Source: Phyllobacterium brassicacearum (GTDB lineage Bacteria; Pseudomonadota; Alphaproteobacteria; Rhizobiales; Rhizobiaceae). From it: a stretch of 64,000 bases of DNA. A program made the translations under genes and the position numbers. Below are positions 9,771 to 18,395 of the stretch, one piece after another. Location: assembly GCF_003010955.1 (NCBI RefSeq), contig NZ_PGGO01000003.1, positions 329,796 through 393,795 of the forward strand. Reading direction: 5' to 3'. Position 1 is the stretch's first letter, and each line of letters opens with the position of its first letter. The notes beneath the pieces were generated by a model that ran no database searches, was not told the DNA's origin, and was given only the letters and a program-made list of their open reading frames with translations.

Positions 9771-9773
9771 TCG

Positions 9774-10280
9774 ATGGTCGCCGCCATCTCCATAAGGATA
9801 CTTGATGGCGGCGATGCCGAATGCTTCCAGGCGCTGCGTTTGCATGGCTTGCGCACGGCCCCGGAGGCATTCGGTTCAAGCTATGAGGACGAAATTGGTC
9901 AAACCATAAGTGACGTTCGCCAACGCCTTGACGATAGACCGAACGCCGTCTTCGGTGCGTTCGCTGATGACAAGCTTGTCGGCGTGGCTGGTTTCGCCGC
10001 GAACAATAAATTGAAACAAAGGCACAAGGGGCTGCTTTGGGGCGTCTATGTTGACCCCGAATGGCGCGGACATGAACTCGGAAGACGGCTGACGCAGGCA
10101 GTTATCGACCATGCCCGCCAGCATGTCGACATACTGCAAGCCACCGTAATGGCCGCAAACGCATCGGCGCGAACGCTATACCTAGGACTTGGTTTTACAG
10201 TATTTGGATTTGAAAGGGACGCGCTGCGTATCGGCGACCAATCCTACGATGACGAGCTGTTGCGGCTCGACCTGCGCTGA
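9774..10280 (+). CDS. GNAT family N-acetyltransferase
   Basis: A 168-residue acetyl-CoA-dependent transferase. The core strand GLLWGVYVDPEWRGHELGRRL (cofactor loop at about 98-104) and the later NASARTLYLGLGFTVFG segment are typical of the GNAT fold. The acceptor cannot be told from sequence. The start is 3 bp after the oxoprolinase stop, so the two are probably cotranscribed. Acetylation of an amino acid or amine is a reasonable guess only. Confidence 0.85.
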   Translation: MVAAISIRILDGGDAECFQALRLHGLRTAPEAFGSSYEDEIGQTISDVRQRLDDRPNAVFGAFADDKLVGVAGFAANNKLKQRHKGLLWGVYVDPEWRGHELGRRLTQAVIDHARQHVDILQATVMAANASARTLYLGLGFTVFGFERDALRIGDQSYDDELLRLDLR

Positions 10281-10385
10281 CGGAACATCAACAGCGAATT
10301 TTGTTCATAGCCACTTGAAAAATCAATCATTCGAAGTTATATCGCACCATAATAATTAGCATACTACCCATTATATGGCTACGAT

Positions 10386-10832
10386 ATGTCCCATCAGTCT
10401 CCCAATGCACAGTTCGTTGATGAACTGACCAAAGCGAGCCGCAAATTGCGAACCCTGTTCGACGCCCGTGTTAAAACACTTGGGCTGACCCTCGCACGTG
10501 CCCGCACATTGCTGCTCTTGCAGCGCCTTGGTGTCCTCAATCAGCGGGAACTTGCCGAGGAGCTCGAGATTGAGACGCCAACGATGGTACGCCTGCTTGA
10601 CGGCCTCGAAGCGCAAGGTTTCATACAACGCCGAGCGGTCGAGGGCGATCGGCGCGCCAAGCAAATCGTCATGACGCCGGTTGGCGCCGAACTGGCCAAA
10701 AAGGTCGATCACCTCGCTCGGGATTTACGCGCCGAGTATATCGGGCATGTCGATGAAACTGAGCTTCTGACAGCCATCAAAGTGCTGCGCGCCGTCAACC
10801 GCAATATTGGCGACCTGATCGAGAAGAGCTAG
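10386..10832 (+). CDS. MarR family transcriptional regulator
   Basis: A 148-residue winged-helix regulator. The DNA-recognition helix is around NQRELAEELEIETPTMVRLLDGLE and the wing around VEGDRRAKQIVMT. MarR proteins are dimeric repressors released by small aromatic or hydrophobic ligands. It lies 5 bp before the MFS gene and heads a regulator-exporter-fusion-protein operon, the arrangement of emrRAB, so it most likely represses the efflux pump and itself. The 105-bp upstream gap is AT-rich with no single clear palindrome. Confidence 0.92.
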   Translation: MSHQSPNAQFVDELTKASRKLRTLFDARVKTLGLTLARARTLLLLQRLGVLNQRELAEELEIETPTMVRLLDGLEAQGFIQRRAVEGDRRAKQIVMTPVGAELAKKVDHLARDLRAEYIGHVDETELLTAIKVLRAVNRNIGDLIEKS

Positions 10833-10837
10833 CCGCG

Positions 10838-12499
10838 ATGGTCCCGGAAGCAGAGTTTGTCGGGTACGACCCCACGACAAGAGAGGCCGTCCAGCAACAA
10901 CCTGTTGCGCCGGCAACTGTACTGTTGCCCAAGCATCGACTACGTCCCGCCGCCTACATTGCCGCGTCAACCCTCCTGTCGATGACTCAGGGCCTCGGCA
11001 TGAACCTGATCGCGGCGAATATCCCGCAGATTCAGGGCTACCTTGGCGCGACAAACATCGAAGCGACGTGGCTGATCGCAGCTTATATGGCTCCTAACGT
11101 CAGCCTTTCGATCGCATTGATCAAGATCAGAAACCAATACGGCCTGCGGAATTTCGCCGAGTTGAGCATCGCCGTTTTTGTGTTGGTGTCGCTGCTGCAC
11201 CTGTTCGTCACCGACCTGCAATCGGCTATCATAATTCGTTTTGTCGGCGGCATTGCCGCGGCACCGCTCTCGAGCCTTGCCTTTCTCTATATGCTCGAAG
11301 CCTTTACCCCGGCGCGGAAGATGACAATCGGCATCTGCCTGGTCCTAACCAATATTTCGCTCGCCTCTCCCCTTGCACGATTGCTGTCGCCGACATTGCT
11401 CGACATCGGCCAATGGCCAGGCCTTTACATGTTCGAAATTGCGCTGGCGCTTATCGCTTTGGGCGTGATCTACGTCTTTCCGCTTACGCCCATGCCACGA
11501 GCCAAAGTGATCGAGAAACTCGATATTGTCAGCTATCTCTTGATCGCCATCGGTTTTGGTTGCACCGCTGTTGTCCTGGTTACCGGGCGCCTCTACTGGT
11601 GGCGCGAAGCACCCTGGCTTGGCGTTCTGCTGGCAGTCGCTGTTGTGACGGTCACAAGCGCAGTTGTGATCGAGCTCAACCGCGAAAAGCCTCTCCTCGA
11701 TATAAGATGGATTGCCAGCAAGGAGGTCCTGCATTTTGCCGGGACGATCCTTCTCTTTCGGCTGGCCGTTTCCGAGCAGTCGTCGGTTGCCAGCAACTTT
11801 TTCCAGAATCTGGGACTGCAGAACGACCAGTTATCATTGGTCTATATCGTCAGCATTCTGTCAATGATCGCCGCTTGTTTCTGCTGCGCCGCGGTCATGA
11901 AAATTGAACGCGTTCCGGCGATTCACGCCACCGCTTTGATCCTCCTGATCATCGGCTCCTATATGGACAGCCAGTCGACCAATCTCACACGCCCGATAAA
12001 CATGTATGTCAGCCAGGCGTTTATTGCCGCGGCGACGGCGCTCTTCCTGCCACCCGCCATGTCCGTTGGGCTCATGTCGGCATTGAAACGCGGTCCCAAC
12101 TACATACTCAGTTTCATCATCGTGTTCCTGTCCACGCAGAGCCTCGGCGGCCTCCTCGGGCAGGCGGCATTCGGTTCGTTCATTACGATCCGCGAAAAAT
12201 TCCATTCCAATATTCTCGCCGAACACATCACCATGTCCGATCCCTTGGTTGTCCAGCGAGCAGCGCAACTCGCAAACGCCTACGGCCGGGTGATCGGCGA
12301 CAAGGCGTTGCTCAATGCGGAAGGTGCCGCCTTGCTCTCTCAGCAGGTTACGCGCGAGGCAAACATTCTTGCGTATAACGACGCCTTCCTGCTGATCGCC
12401 GGAACGTCCCTTTGTGCACTCATCGCACTTCTCTTGCACGTGGCGATGGGCGGACTGTTCCGCTCACACCTGACGCCCGCCACTGCTCAAATGAGTTGA
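10838..12499 (+). CDS. MFS multidrug exporter (DHA2/EmrB-like)
   Basis: A 553-residue inner-membrane protein with about 14 predicted membrane helices, beginning near residue 38 (AAYIAASTLLSMTQGLGMNLI). The family motif ANIPQIQGYLG...ATWLIAAYM at the first helix pair matches drug:H+ antiporter family 2 members that pair with a membrane fusion protein. It has a 35-residue N-terminal cytosolic tail. It sits between marR and hlyD and should form a tripartite efflux system with them and an outer-membrane channel encoded elsewhere. The substrate is unknown. Confidence 0.9.
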   Translation: MVPEAEFVGYDPTTREAVQQQPVAPATVLLPKHRLRPAAYIAASTLLSMTQGLGMNLIAANIPQIQGYLGATNIEATWLIAAYMAPNVSLSIALIKIRNQYGLRNFAELSIAVFVLVSLLHLFVTDLQSAIIIRFVGGIAAAPLSSLAFLYMLEAFTPARKMTIGICLVLTNISLASPLARLLSPTLLDIGQWPGLYMFEIALALIALGVIYVFPLTPMPRAKVIEKLDIVSYLLIAIGFGCTAVVLVTGRLYWWREAPWLGVLLAVAVVTVTSAVVIELNREKPLLDIRWIASKEVLHFAGTILLFRLAVSEQSSVASNFFQNLGLQNDQLSLVYIVSILSMIAACFCCAAVMKIERVPAIHATALILLIIGSYMDSQSTNLTRPINMYVSQAFIAAATALFLPPAMSVGLMSALKRGPNYILSFIIVFLSTQSLGGLLGQAAFGSFITIREKFHSNILAEHITMSDPLVVQRAAQLANAYGRVIGDKALLNAEGAALLSQQVTREANILAYNDAFLLIAGTSLCALIALLLHVAMGGLFRSHLTPATAQMS

Positions 12500-12506
12500 T
12501 TGAACC

Positions 12507-13547
12507 ATGTCCAGATATCTTCACCAATCTGCAACCCTTATTGCGATTGCCGTCGGCATCGCCGGGCTCGTCCTGGTCCTTTATGCGTGGCGCCTGCCAC
12601 CCTTCGAAAGCAACGTCGAATCCACCGAGAATGCCTATGTCAAAGGCTATGTAACGCTGATCAGCCCACAATTGAGCGGCTACATCGTGGAAGTGCCGGT
12701 GCAGGACTACAACCACATCAGCAAGGGCCAGTTGCTGGCGCGCATTGATGACCGGATCTTCGCGCAGAAACTGGATCAGGCACGAGCCACCCTTGCGAGT
12801 GAACAGGCCGCCCTTGCCAATTCCACCCAGCAGCAGAGAGCCGCAGAAGCCCGAATCGGTTCGAGCCAGGCGCAACACGACAGCGCGACCGCAGGCCTCA
12901 AACGCGCGCAGGCCAATTGGGCAAGGATCGAGCCTCTGGCACGCCAAGGGGTGATGACCAAGAGCGATGCCGAGCAAAGCCAGACGACACTGGAACAGGC
13001 GCAGTCGTCGGTCACCCAGGCACAAGCAGCACTTGAAGTATCCCGGCAGGACCTCGAAACGATAAAGGTGAGCCGCGGATCGCTCGAGGCTGCGGTCGCC
13101 GGGGCACAGGCCGCAGTTGAACTTGCGCAGATTGATCTGGCAAACACGCGGATCGTTGCACCGCGGGATGGTACCTTGGGTGAGGTCGGCGTGAAACTCG
13201 GACAATATGTCAGCGCCGGCACTCAGTTGATGGCAATCGTCCCGCCCGATGTGTGGGTCATAGCCAATTTCAAAGAAACGCAACTGAGCAATATCGCACT
13301 CGGTCAACGTGTCAACTTCACTGTCGATGCCCTGGACCACAAAAGTCTGACGGGGCACGTCGAACGTTTCTCACCAGCCGCAGGTTCGGAGTTCAGCGTC
13401 CTCAGGCCGGATAATGCGACCGGCAACTTCACCAAGGTCGCCCAGCGCATCTCCGTGCGCATCGCAGTCGATCCTGATCAGGAACTCGCCAAACAGCTCT
13501 CGCCCGGCATGTCCGTGGTCGTTCGAACACAAAGTGAAGGCGCGTAA
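12507..13547 (+). CDS. HlyD/EmrA-type membrane fusion protein
   Basis: A 346-residue periplasmic adaptor. One N-terminal membrane helix (about 9-27) is followed by a beta-barrel/lipoyl hairpin domain (YVTLISPQLSGYIVEVPVQD), a long Ala/Gln-rich coiled coil (about 95-215), the second lipoyl half (IVAPRDGTLGEVGVKLGQYV) and a C-terminal barrel. It would link the MFS pump to an outer-membrane channel. It starts 7 bp after the MFS stop and is the last gene of the efflux operon. Confidence 0.92.
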   Translation: MSRYLHQSATLIAIAVGIAGLVLVLYAWRLPPFESNVESTENAYVKGYVTLISPQLSGYIVEVPVQDYNHISKGQLLARIDDRIFAQKLDQARATLASEQAALANSTQQQRAAEARIGSSQAQHDSATAGLKRAQANWARIEPLARQGVMTKSDAEQSQTTLEQAQSSVTQAQAALEVSRQDLETIKVSRGSLEAAVAGAQAAVELAQIDLANTRIVAPRDGTLGEVGVKLGQYVSAGTQLMAIVPPDVWVIANFKETQLSNIALGQRVNFTVDALDHKSLTGHVERFSPAAGSEFSVLRPDNATGNFTKVAQRISVRIAVDPDQELAKQLSPGMSVVVRTQSEGA

Positions 13548-13714
13548 CCCAGGACGAAAGGACGTTTTCTGGCTGAATCGGAAGAAGGGCGGAAAAACAA
13601 GAGATTAGACGCATCAGGTCATTTATGCGGCAAGACTGTCACATAGCGCGTATAAGCCTTCCCAAGGTGTTACGGCTGTGAATTGAATCAACTTACCAAT
13701 TTGTTAAACCGGCA

Positions 13715-13732
13715 TCGTCACCGGTTTGTTAC
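13715..13732 (+). promoter_or_regulatory. Candidate Pho box upstream of btaA
   Basis: Two 7-bp direct half-sites with a 4-bp spacer: TCGTCAC-CGGT-TTGTTAC. Each matches 5 of 7 positions of the PhoB half-site CTGTCA(T/C). The site ends 49 bp before the btaA ATG. An additional isolated CTGTCAC occurs at 13636-13642. btaAB is a known phosphate-starvation operon in Sinorhizobium meliloti, which raises the prior for PhoB control. Confidence 0.5.
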
Positions 13733-13781
13733 ATCGAAATGTTAGGCGGGCAGGAATTTCCAACAAAGGGGATTCGATTAG

Positions 13782-15035
13782 ATGCCTATTGCTCGACAAT
13801 CCAGAAGCGCCTCTCACCCCCGCAATGAGAAGCTGAACAAGGCAGTTCGCCAAAACAGACTTCTATCGCGCGCTGGATTGTCCGAACGGCTCTTTGCCCA
13901 TGTCTTCAAGGGACTGGTCTATCCGCAAATTTGGGAAGACCCGGAAGTGGACATGGAAGCGCTGCAGATCCGCGCTGGTCACCGCATCGTCACCATCGCT
14001 TCCGGCGGCTGCAACGCCATGTCGTATCTCACTGCCGATCCGGCAAGTGTCGAAGCAGTCGATCTCAACACTGCCCACGTTGCTTTCAACCGGCTTAAAC
14101 TCGCTGCGGTTGCCAACCTGCCCAACTATGACGCTTTCTATCGTTTCTATGGTACGGCCGATGACAAGGCCAACCTTGCTGCCTACGAGCGCTTTATCCA
14201 GCCGCATCTGGACACCACCAGCCGCGCCTACTGGGAAAAGCGCATGCTTTCGGGCCGCCGCCGCATCACGATCTTCTCGCGCGACCTCTATCGTCACGGC
14301 CTGCTCGGTGTTTTCATCGGCATGGGCCATCGTGTAGCCAGGCTTTACGGCATTGATCCGCGCGACATCCTCAAGGCATCGACCATGGAAGAGCAGCGCG
14401 CCTATTTCGACCGCGCGCTCGCCCCGCTCTTCGACAAGCGGATGATCCGTTGGGCAACGAAGCGCAAATCCTCGTTGTTCGGCCTCGGTATCCCGCCGCA
14501 GCAGTACGATGCGCTGGCAACAGCCGGAAACGGCAACATGGCACAGGTTCTCCGTGGCCGCCTTGAAAAGCTCGCCTGCGGCTTTCCGCTGTCGGAGAAC
14601 TATTTCGCCTGGCAGGCATTCGGGCGTGGCTACAGCGACAATGCCGAAACGGGGCCGCTGCCCCCTTACCTCTCCCGCAACAATTTTGCGACCGTGCGCG
14701 AACGCGCCGGCCGGATGAGTGTCGTCAATGCGTCCCTGACAGAATTCCTTGCCGCAAAACCGGCAGCCTCCGTCGACAGGTTTATTCTTCTCGACGCGCA
14801 AGACTGGATGACCGATACGCAGCTCAATGATCTTTGGCGAGAAATCAGCCGTACCGCTGCCCCGGGCGCGCGCGTTATTTTCCGAACAGCGGCCGAACCA
14901 ACGATCCTCCCCGGTCGCATCAATGACGCATTGCTGAACCGCTGGGCGTATCAGGCGGAAGAGTCGCTCGCGCTCCATGACCGCGACCGCTCGTCCATCT
15001 ATGGCGGCTTCCATCTTTATCTGCTCAAGGACTGA
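13782..15035 (+). CDS. btaA: BtaA, SAM:diacylglycerol 3-amino-3-carboxypropyltransferase
   Basis: A 417-residue enzyme that moves the 3-amino-3-carboxypropyl group of SAM onto diacylglycerol, making diacylglyceryl-homoserine. The SAM-binding region is TIASGGCNAMSYL (about 71-83) followed by VEAVDLN. The family-typical FKGLVYPQIWEDPEVD is at about 42-57 and FILLDAQDWM near the C-terminus. The product is methylated by BtaB, whose gene starts 5 bp downstream, giving the phosphorus-free lipid DGTS. A Pho-box-like site lies upstream. Confidence 0.94.
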   Translation: MPIARQSRSASHPRNEKLNKAVRQNRLLSRAGLSERLFAHVFKGLVYPQIWEDPEVDMEALQIRAGHRIVTIASGGCNAMSYLTADPASVEAVDLNTAHVAFNRLKLAAVANLPNYDAFYRFYGTADDKANLAAYERFIQPHLDTTSRAYWEKRMLSGRRRITIFSRDLYRHGLLGVFIGMGHRVARLYGIDPRDILKASTMEEQRAYFDRALAPLFDKRMIRWATKRKSSLFGLGIPPQQYDALATAGNGNMAQVLRGRLEKLACGFPLSENYFAWQAFGRGYSDNAETGPLPPYLSRNNFATVRERAGRMSVVNASLTEFLAAKPAASVDRFILLDAQDWMTDTQLNDLWREISRTAAPGARVIFRTAAEPTILPGRINDALLNRWAYQAEESLALHDRDRSSIYGGFHLYLLKD

Positions 15036-15040
15036 CTTTG

Positions 15041-15697
15041 ATGTTTGCAAAGATTGAACATGGGCGGCTGATGGATCGCGTCTATCGGCACCAGCGGCAT
15101 TTCTATGATGCTACGCGCAAATACTATCTGCTCGGTCGCGACCCGATGATCGCCGGACTCAATCCTCCGGAGCGGGGCAGTATTCTTGAAATTGGCTGCG
15201 GCACCGGCCGCAATCTGGTGCTGGCTGGCGAGGCATACCCTAAGACTTCGCTCTATGGCATTGATATATCGCACGAAATGCTCGCTACAGCGCACAAAAA
15301 TATCGCTGCCGCCGGGCTTGGCGGCCGCGCCCACCTGGCCTATGCGGATGCTGCCGATTTCAACCCGGTGGAGCTGTTTGGGCGGCGTAAGTTCGACCGG
15401 ATTTTCATCTCGTATGCGGTATCGATGATCCCGCAATGGGAAGCCGTGATGCGTGAAGCGGTGAGCCACCTCACGCCGGGCGGGGCACTGCACGTCGTCG
15501 ACTTCGGCGACCTGAAAGACCTCCCACGGTTCACCAGGACTGCACTCTACAAATGGCTCGAATGGTATCATGTCACTCCGCGCAACGAGCTGTTAGATGT
15601 GGCGGACAAGATTGCCGTCGAAACTGAGACCGAAACAGAGGCACAACGGCTCTACGGCGGTTTTGCCTGGATCTCGGTCATTCGCCGCAAAGCCTGA
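15041..15697 (+). CDS. btaB: BtaB, diacylglyceryl-homoserine N-methyltransferase
   Basis: A 218-residue class I methyltransferase that adds three methyl groups to diacylglyceryl-homoserine. The SAM motif ILEIGCGTGRN is at about 48-58. The N-terminal HFYDATRKYYLLGRD and the C-terminal LYGGFAWISVI fit BtaB. A TTG codon directly before the ATG keeps the frame open, but the ATG at 15041 is the natural start, 5 bp after btaA. Both genes form a two-gene operon. The lipid is made when phosphate is short so that phospholipid phosphate can be reused. Confidence 0.93.
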   Translation: MFAKIEHGRLMDRVYRHQRHFYDATRKYYLLGRDPMIAGLNPPERGSILEIGCGTGRNLVLAGEAYPKTSLYGIDISHEMLATAHKNIAAAGLGGRAHLAYADAADFNPVELFGRRKFDRIFISYAVSMIPQWEAVMREAVSHLTPGGALHVVDFGDLKDLPRFTRTALYKWLEWYHVTPRNELLDVADKIAVETETETEAQRLYGGFAWISVIRRKA

Positions 15698-15705
15698 AGA
15701 AACCG

Positions 15706-16728
15706 CTACTTGCAAAGATCGGCTTTGGAACCCTCGGCATTCGGTCCGGCGAGGCAATATAGCATTGACATGTCCGCGGCCGAGCGGGTGCTCTGCGGAT
15801 TAGGCTCGGCCGTATCGCCGCTCGTCGGCCGGTTCAATTCGCAATCTGGACGAAGCAGGCACATGACCGGTATTCGCGCCATCGCGACCGCTGCCCTGAA
15901 CATGCCCTCTTGTCCGGCAAAATTGCCAGCATTGCGCACGCGATACCATTGATGCGTACGTGAAATACGGAAAAAGGCCCGCGGGTTGGACAGAATCGCC
16001 ATTCTTGAGGTCAGATCATTGTCAGCAAAGAGATCCACCACCTGCCCGTCATAGGGCTCCGCCAGGCGTCGATTGTTCGACACGAACGTCGAATTGAACG
16101 TGATCGCTGCCGTGCAGGGAAATGCCGCTGCAATGTGACGAGCAAGCCCACCGCCCAAGCCATGGCCAACCGTGAAATACTCGACCGGCAGCCCATCAGA
16201 GCCGGATTGAGCGTCCCTTCTGATCTTTGCGAACTCCTTGCGGGCAGTACGATATTGATCCCAGGGATTGATCATCTGCGTAAAATAGGTGTTCTCGCTG
16301 ATGATGTCGGTCAGGTTGGTAACGCTGTCCTTTCCCCGGAAAACCACCATCACTGACAGGCGGTCGGCGCTGCGACGATAGTAAAGTTCGGCATATAGGC
16401 CACCAGGCCTTACGATAGGTTCCCCTTGTGAAACCCAACCGAAATAATCCGGCATCAGCTTGAACTGCTCACGGGGGATGGGGCGATAGGCGTTCGAGGC
16501 AAAGGCCGCGTAAATGCCAAAGTAATCGGAAATCAGTTCATTGTCGTAATCGGGAAAGCCCCGATAGTTGCGCCAGAAACTGGGGATCATGGGCCGTATG
16601 CAACTTCCGGATTGACCGGCCGAAATACCGAGATCGTCCCGGTTGATCGTCACCCATGATGCGAAGAAAGCATTGGCTGCTGCAACAAGTCCGACAAGAA
16701 CAGCCAGCAGGCCAAGTCTTCTGATCAT
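15706..16728 (-). CDS. Lipase class 3-like protein with missing nucleophile
   Basis: A 340-residue protein with an N-terminal membrane or signal segment (about 4-22) and an alpha/beta-hydrolase body. The expected GHSLGG elbow reads GHGLGGG, with Gly190 where the catalytic Ser should be (codons GGC-CAT-GGC). The VVFRGKDS strand before it matches the oxyanion region of class 3 lipases. As written it should not hydrolyse esters, so it may be a non-catalytic binding protein or use another residue. The ATG at 16728 opens the hydrophobic segment; the longer upstream frame is not supported. It converges on btaB with an 8-bp gap. Confidence 0.65.
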   Translation of the reverse strand: MIRRLGLLAVLVGLVAAANAFFASWVTINRDDLGISAGQSGSCIRPMIPSFWRNYRGFPDYDNELISDYFGIYAAFASNAYRPIPREQFKLMPDYFGWVSQGEPIVRPGGLYAELYYRRSADRLSVMVVFRGKDSVTNLTDIISENTYFTQMINPWDQYRTARKEFAKIRRDAQSGSDGLPVEYFTVGHGLGGGLARHIAAAFPCTAAITFNSTFVSNNRRLAEPYDGQVVDLFADNDLTSRMAILSNPRAFFRISRTHQWYRVRNAGNFAGQEGMFRAAVAMARIPVMCLLRPDCELNRPTSGDTAEPNPQSTRSAADMSMLYCLAGPNAEGSKADLCK

Positions 16729-16979
16729 TTCGTTCCCCCGCCTCAAATTCAGGTTGTAACGAGTAACATGGCTCCGGGCTACGCGCAGCCAACAAATTGA
16801 CTTTAAGGTTGGCGAACTTGTCCGCGAAATCAAAGCCTGTATAGTTTTGCCGGTCCAATCCGGACGGTGACCGTATTGATCGTCGTAAAGCTCGGTCCAT
16901 GAGGATCGGGGTCTGCGCTTCAAGAAACCTGTCACCGACGTGGACTGGATCGCCTGCTGTCGAGAACAGGGAAACTGCC

Positions 16980-17249
16980 ATGTGTCGTAACATCAAGACG
17001 TTATTCAACTTTGATCCACCGGCCACGGAGGACGAAATTCACGCATCTTCGCTGCAGTTCGTCCGTAAGCTCAGTGGCTTCAACAAACCGTCGCATGCCA
17101 ATGCCGAAGCCTTCAATCTTGCAGTCGAGGAAGTTTCGGATGCGGCACGGCGCCTGCTCTTTTCACTGCATACCCAAGCGCCGGCGCGCGACCGGGGCAT
17201 CGAGGCCGAGAAGGCGCGCGAGCGATCAAGGGCAAGATTTGCCTCCTGA
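16980..17249 (+). CDS. DUF2277 family protein
   Basis: An 89-residue protein beginning MCRNIKTLFNF, the signature opening of the DUF2277 family, followed by helical EIHASSLQFVRKLSGFNKPS and a C-terminal Arg/Ala/Glu helix. The function is unknown; the family is widespread in alphaproteobacteria and actinobacteria. The ATG at 16980 is preferred over the longer open frame since family similarity starts there and AGGGA lies about 8 bp upstream. It stands alone between the lipase-like gene and the lysozyme gene. The 251-bp gap upstream holds the divergent promoters but no motif stands out. Confidence 0.85.
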   Translation: MCRNIKTLFNFDPPATEDEIHASSLQFVRKLSGFNKPSHANAEAFNLAVEEVSDAARRLLFSLHTQAPARDRGIEAEKARERSRARFAS

Positions 17250-17457
17250 AGTCATCCCCTTTTTGCACATCCGGCATCGGTAGTGTGATATTGACCCGTG
17301 GTGCGGGCTGTGATTTTTCGGCAGCCCGAGCCCGCTAATAAGGCGGCGATAAAAAGTTGAAGCCGATGGGGATTGAAGTACCTTTTGTTAAGCGTAATGG
17401 CACATCACTATGGGGTACCAGACGCTCCCGCCACGATTCGAACACGGACCAATATTG

Positions 17458-18279
17458 ATGAAACGACTTGCAGCAGGCTTGCTGACCCTTCTTCTTCTGA
17501 CCGGCTGCACGACCGTTGACTATGATTTTTCGGAAGCAAAGCGTCCCTCCGCCGTCCAGCAAATCGCTGCGCCATCCGGCAAGGTAGGCGCGGCGCGCTT
17601 CGGTGATCGCGATCCGCATGACTGGAACGGCAAATCGCCCTGGGGCTACCCGATTCACGGTACTGACATATCCAAGTATCAATCTAAAATTGATTGGCAG
17701 ACTGTCCGCGGCAATCGCATTTCCTTCGTTTTCATCAAGGCGACGGAAGGTGGTGACCGCGTTGACGACCGCTTGGCCGAGAACTGGGCGGCGGCACGAG
17801 CTGCAGGCATCTCGCGCGGCGCCTATCATTTTTACTATTTTTGCCGAACCGCCAAGGATCAGGCGCGGTGGTTCATTCGTCATGTGCCAAAAGATCCGGA
17901 CGCACTGCCTCCTGTTCTCGACATGGAATGGAATGCGGCATCACCCACGTGCAAGCTCCGGCCCAATGCCGCCGTTGTTCGCAGTGAAATGCGCACGTTC
18001 CTGGACATTGTCGAGCGCCATTACGGCAAGCGTCCGATCATCTACACGACTGTCGATTTCTTCGACGACAATGATTTGAGGCAATTTGTCGGCTATCCGT
18101 TCTGGCTGCGCTCTGTAGCGGGCCATCCGGATGAGAAATATGGACCGCATCCCTGGACCTTCTGGCAATACACGGGAACTGGCTCTGTTCCCGGGATACG
18201 GGGTGACGCGGATATTAATGTTTTTGCGGGCAATGAAAGTGCCTGGAAACAGTGGCTGGTGCGCAACAAGGCACGATAA
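17458..18279 (+). CDS. GH25 muramidase lipoprotein
   Basis: A 273-residue cell-wall hydrolase cutting MurNAc-beta-1,4-GlcNAc. The signal peptide ends in lipobox LTGC (Cys17). The GH25 barrel starts at GYPIHGTDISKYQ (D70) and carries the catalytic pair in VLDMEWN (D155, E157), with FIKATEGG and WTFWQYTG motifs. The ATG at 17458 is chosen as the start of the signal peptide. In alphaproteobacteria such enzymes are usually chromosomal housekeeping or envelope-remodelling genes rather than phage lysins; no phage genes are nearby. Confidence 0.92.
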   Translation: MKRLAAGLLTLLLLTGCTTVDYDFSEAKRPSAVQQIAAPSGKVGAARFGDRDPHDWNGKSPWGYPIHGTDISKYQSKIDWQTVRGNRISFVFIKATEGGDRVDDRLAENWAAARAAGISRGAYHFYYFCRTAKDQARWFIRHVPKDPDALPPVLDMEWNAASPTCKLRPNAAVVRSEMRTFLDIVERHYGKRPIIYTTVDFFDDNDLRQFVGYPFWLRSVAGHPDEKYGPHPWTFWQYTGTGSVPGIRGDADINVFAGNESAWKQWLVRNKAR

Positions 18280-18395
18280 AGGTTCGTCCCTGCCCTATCT
18301 CGCAATTCTTTGTCTTCACGCCACCAGCATATTCGTGCATTAGCAGGTCATGTCCGCGCACCATTGGATGCGCCTGTTACCAACGAGAATCCCTG

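Noticed and set aside
17411..17452. Minus-strand stretch resembling a tRNA T-arm and acceptor end (contains GTGTTCGAATCGTGG)
   Set aside because: The T-stem can pair with G-U pairs, but no anticodon or D arm follows; that part is the lysozyme coding sequence. At most a tRNA-like remnant.
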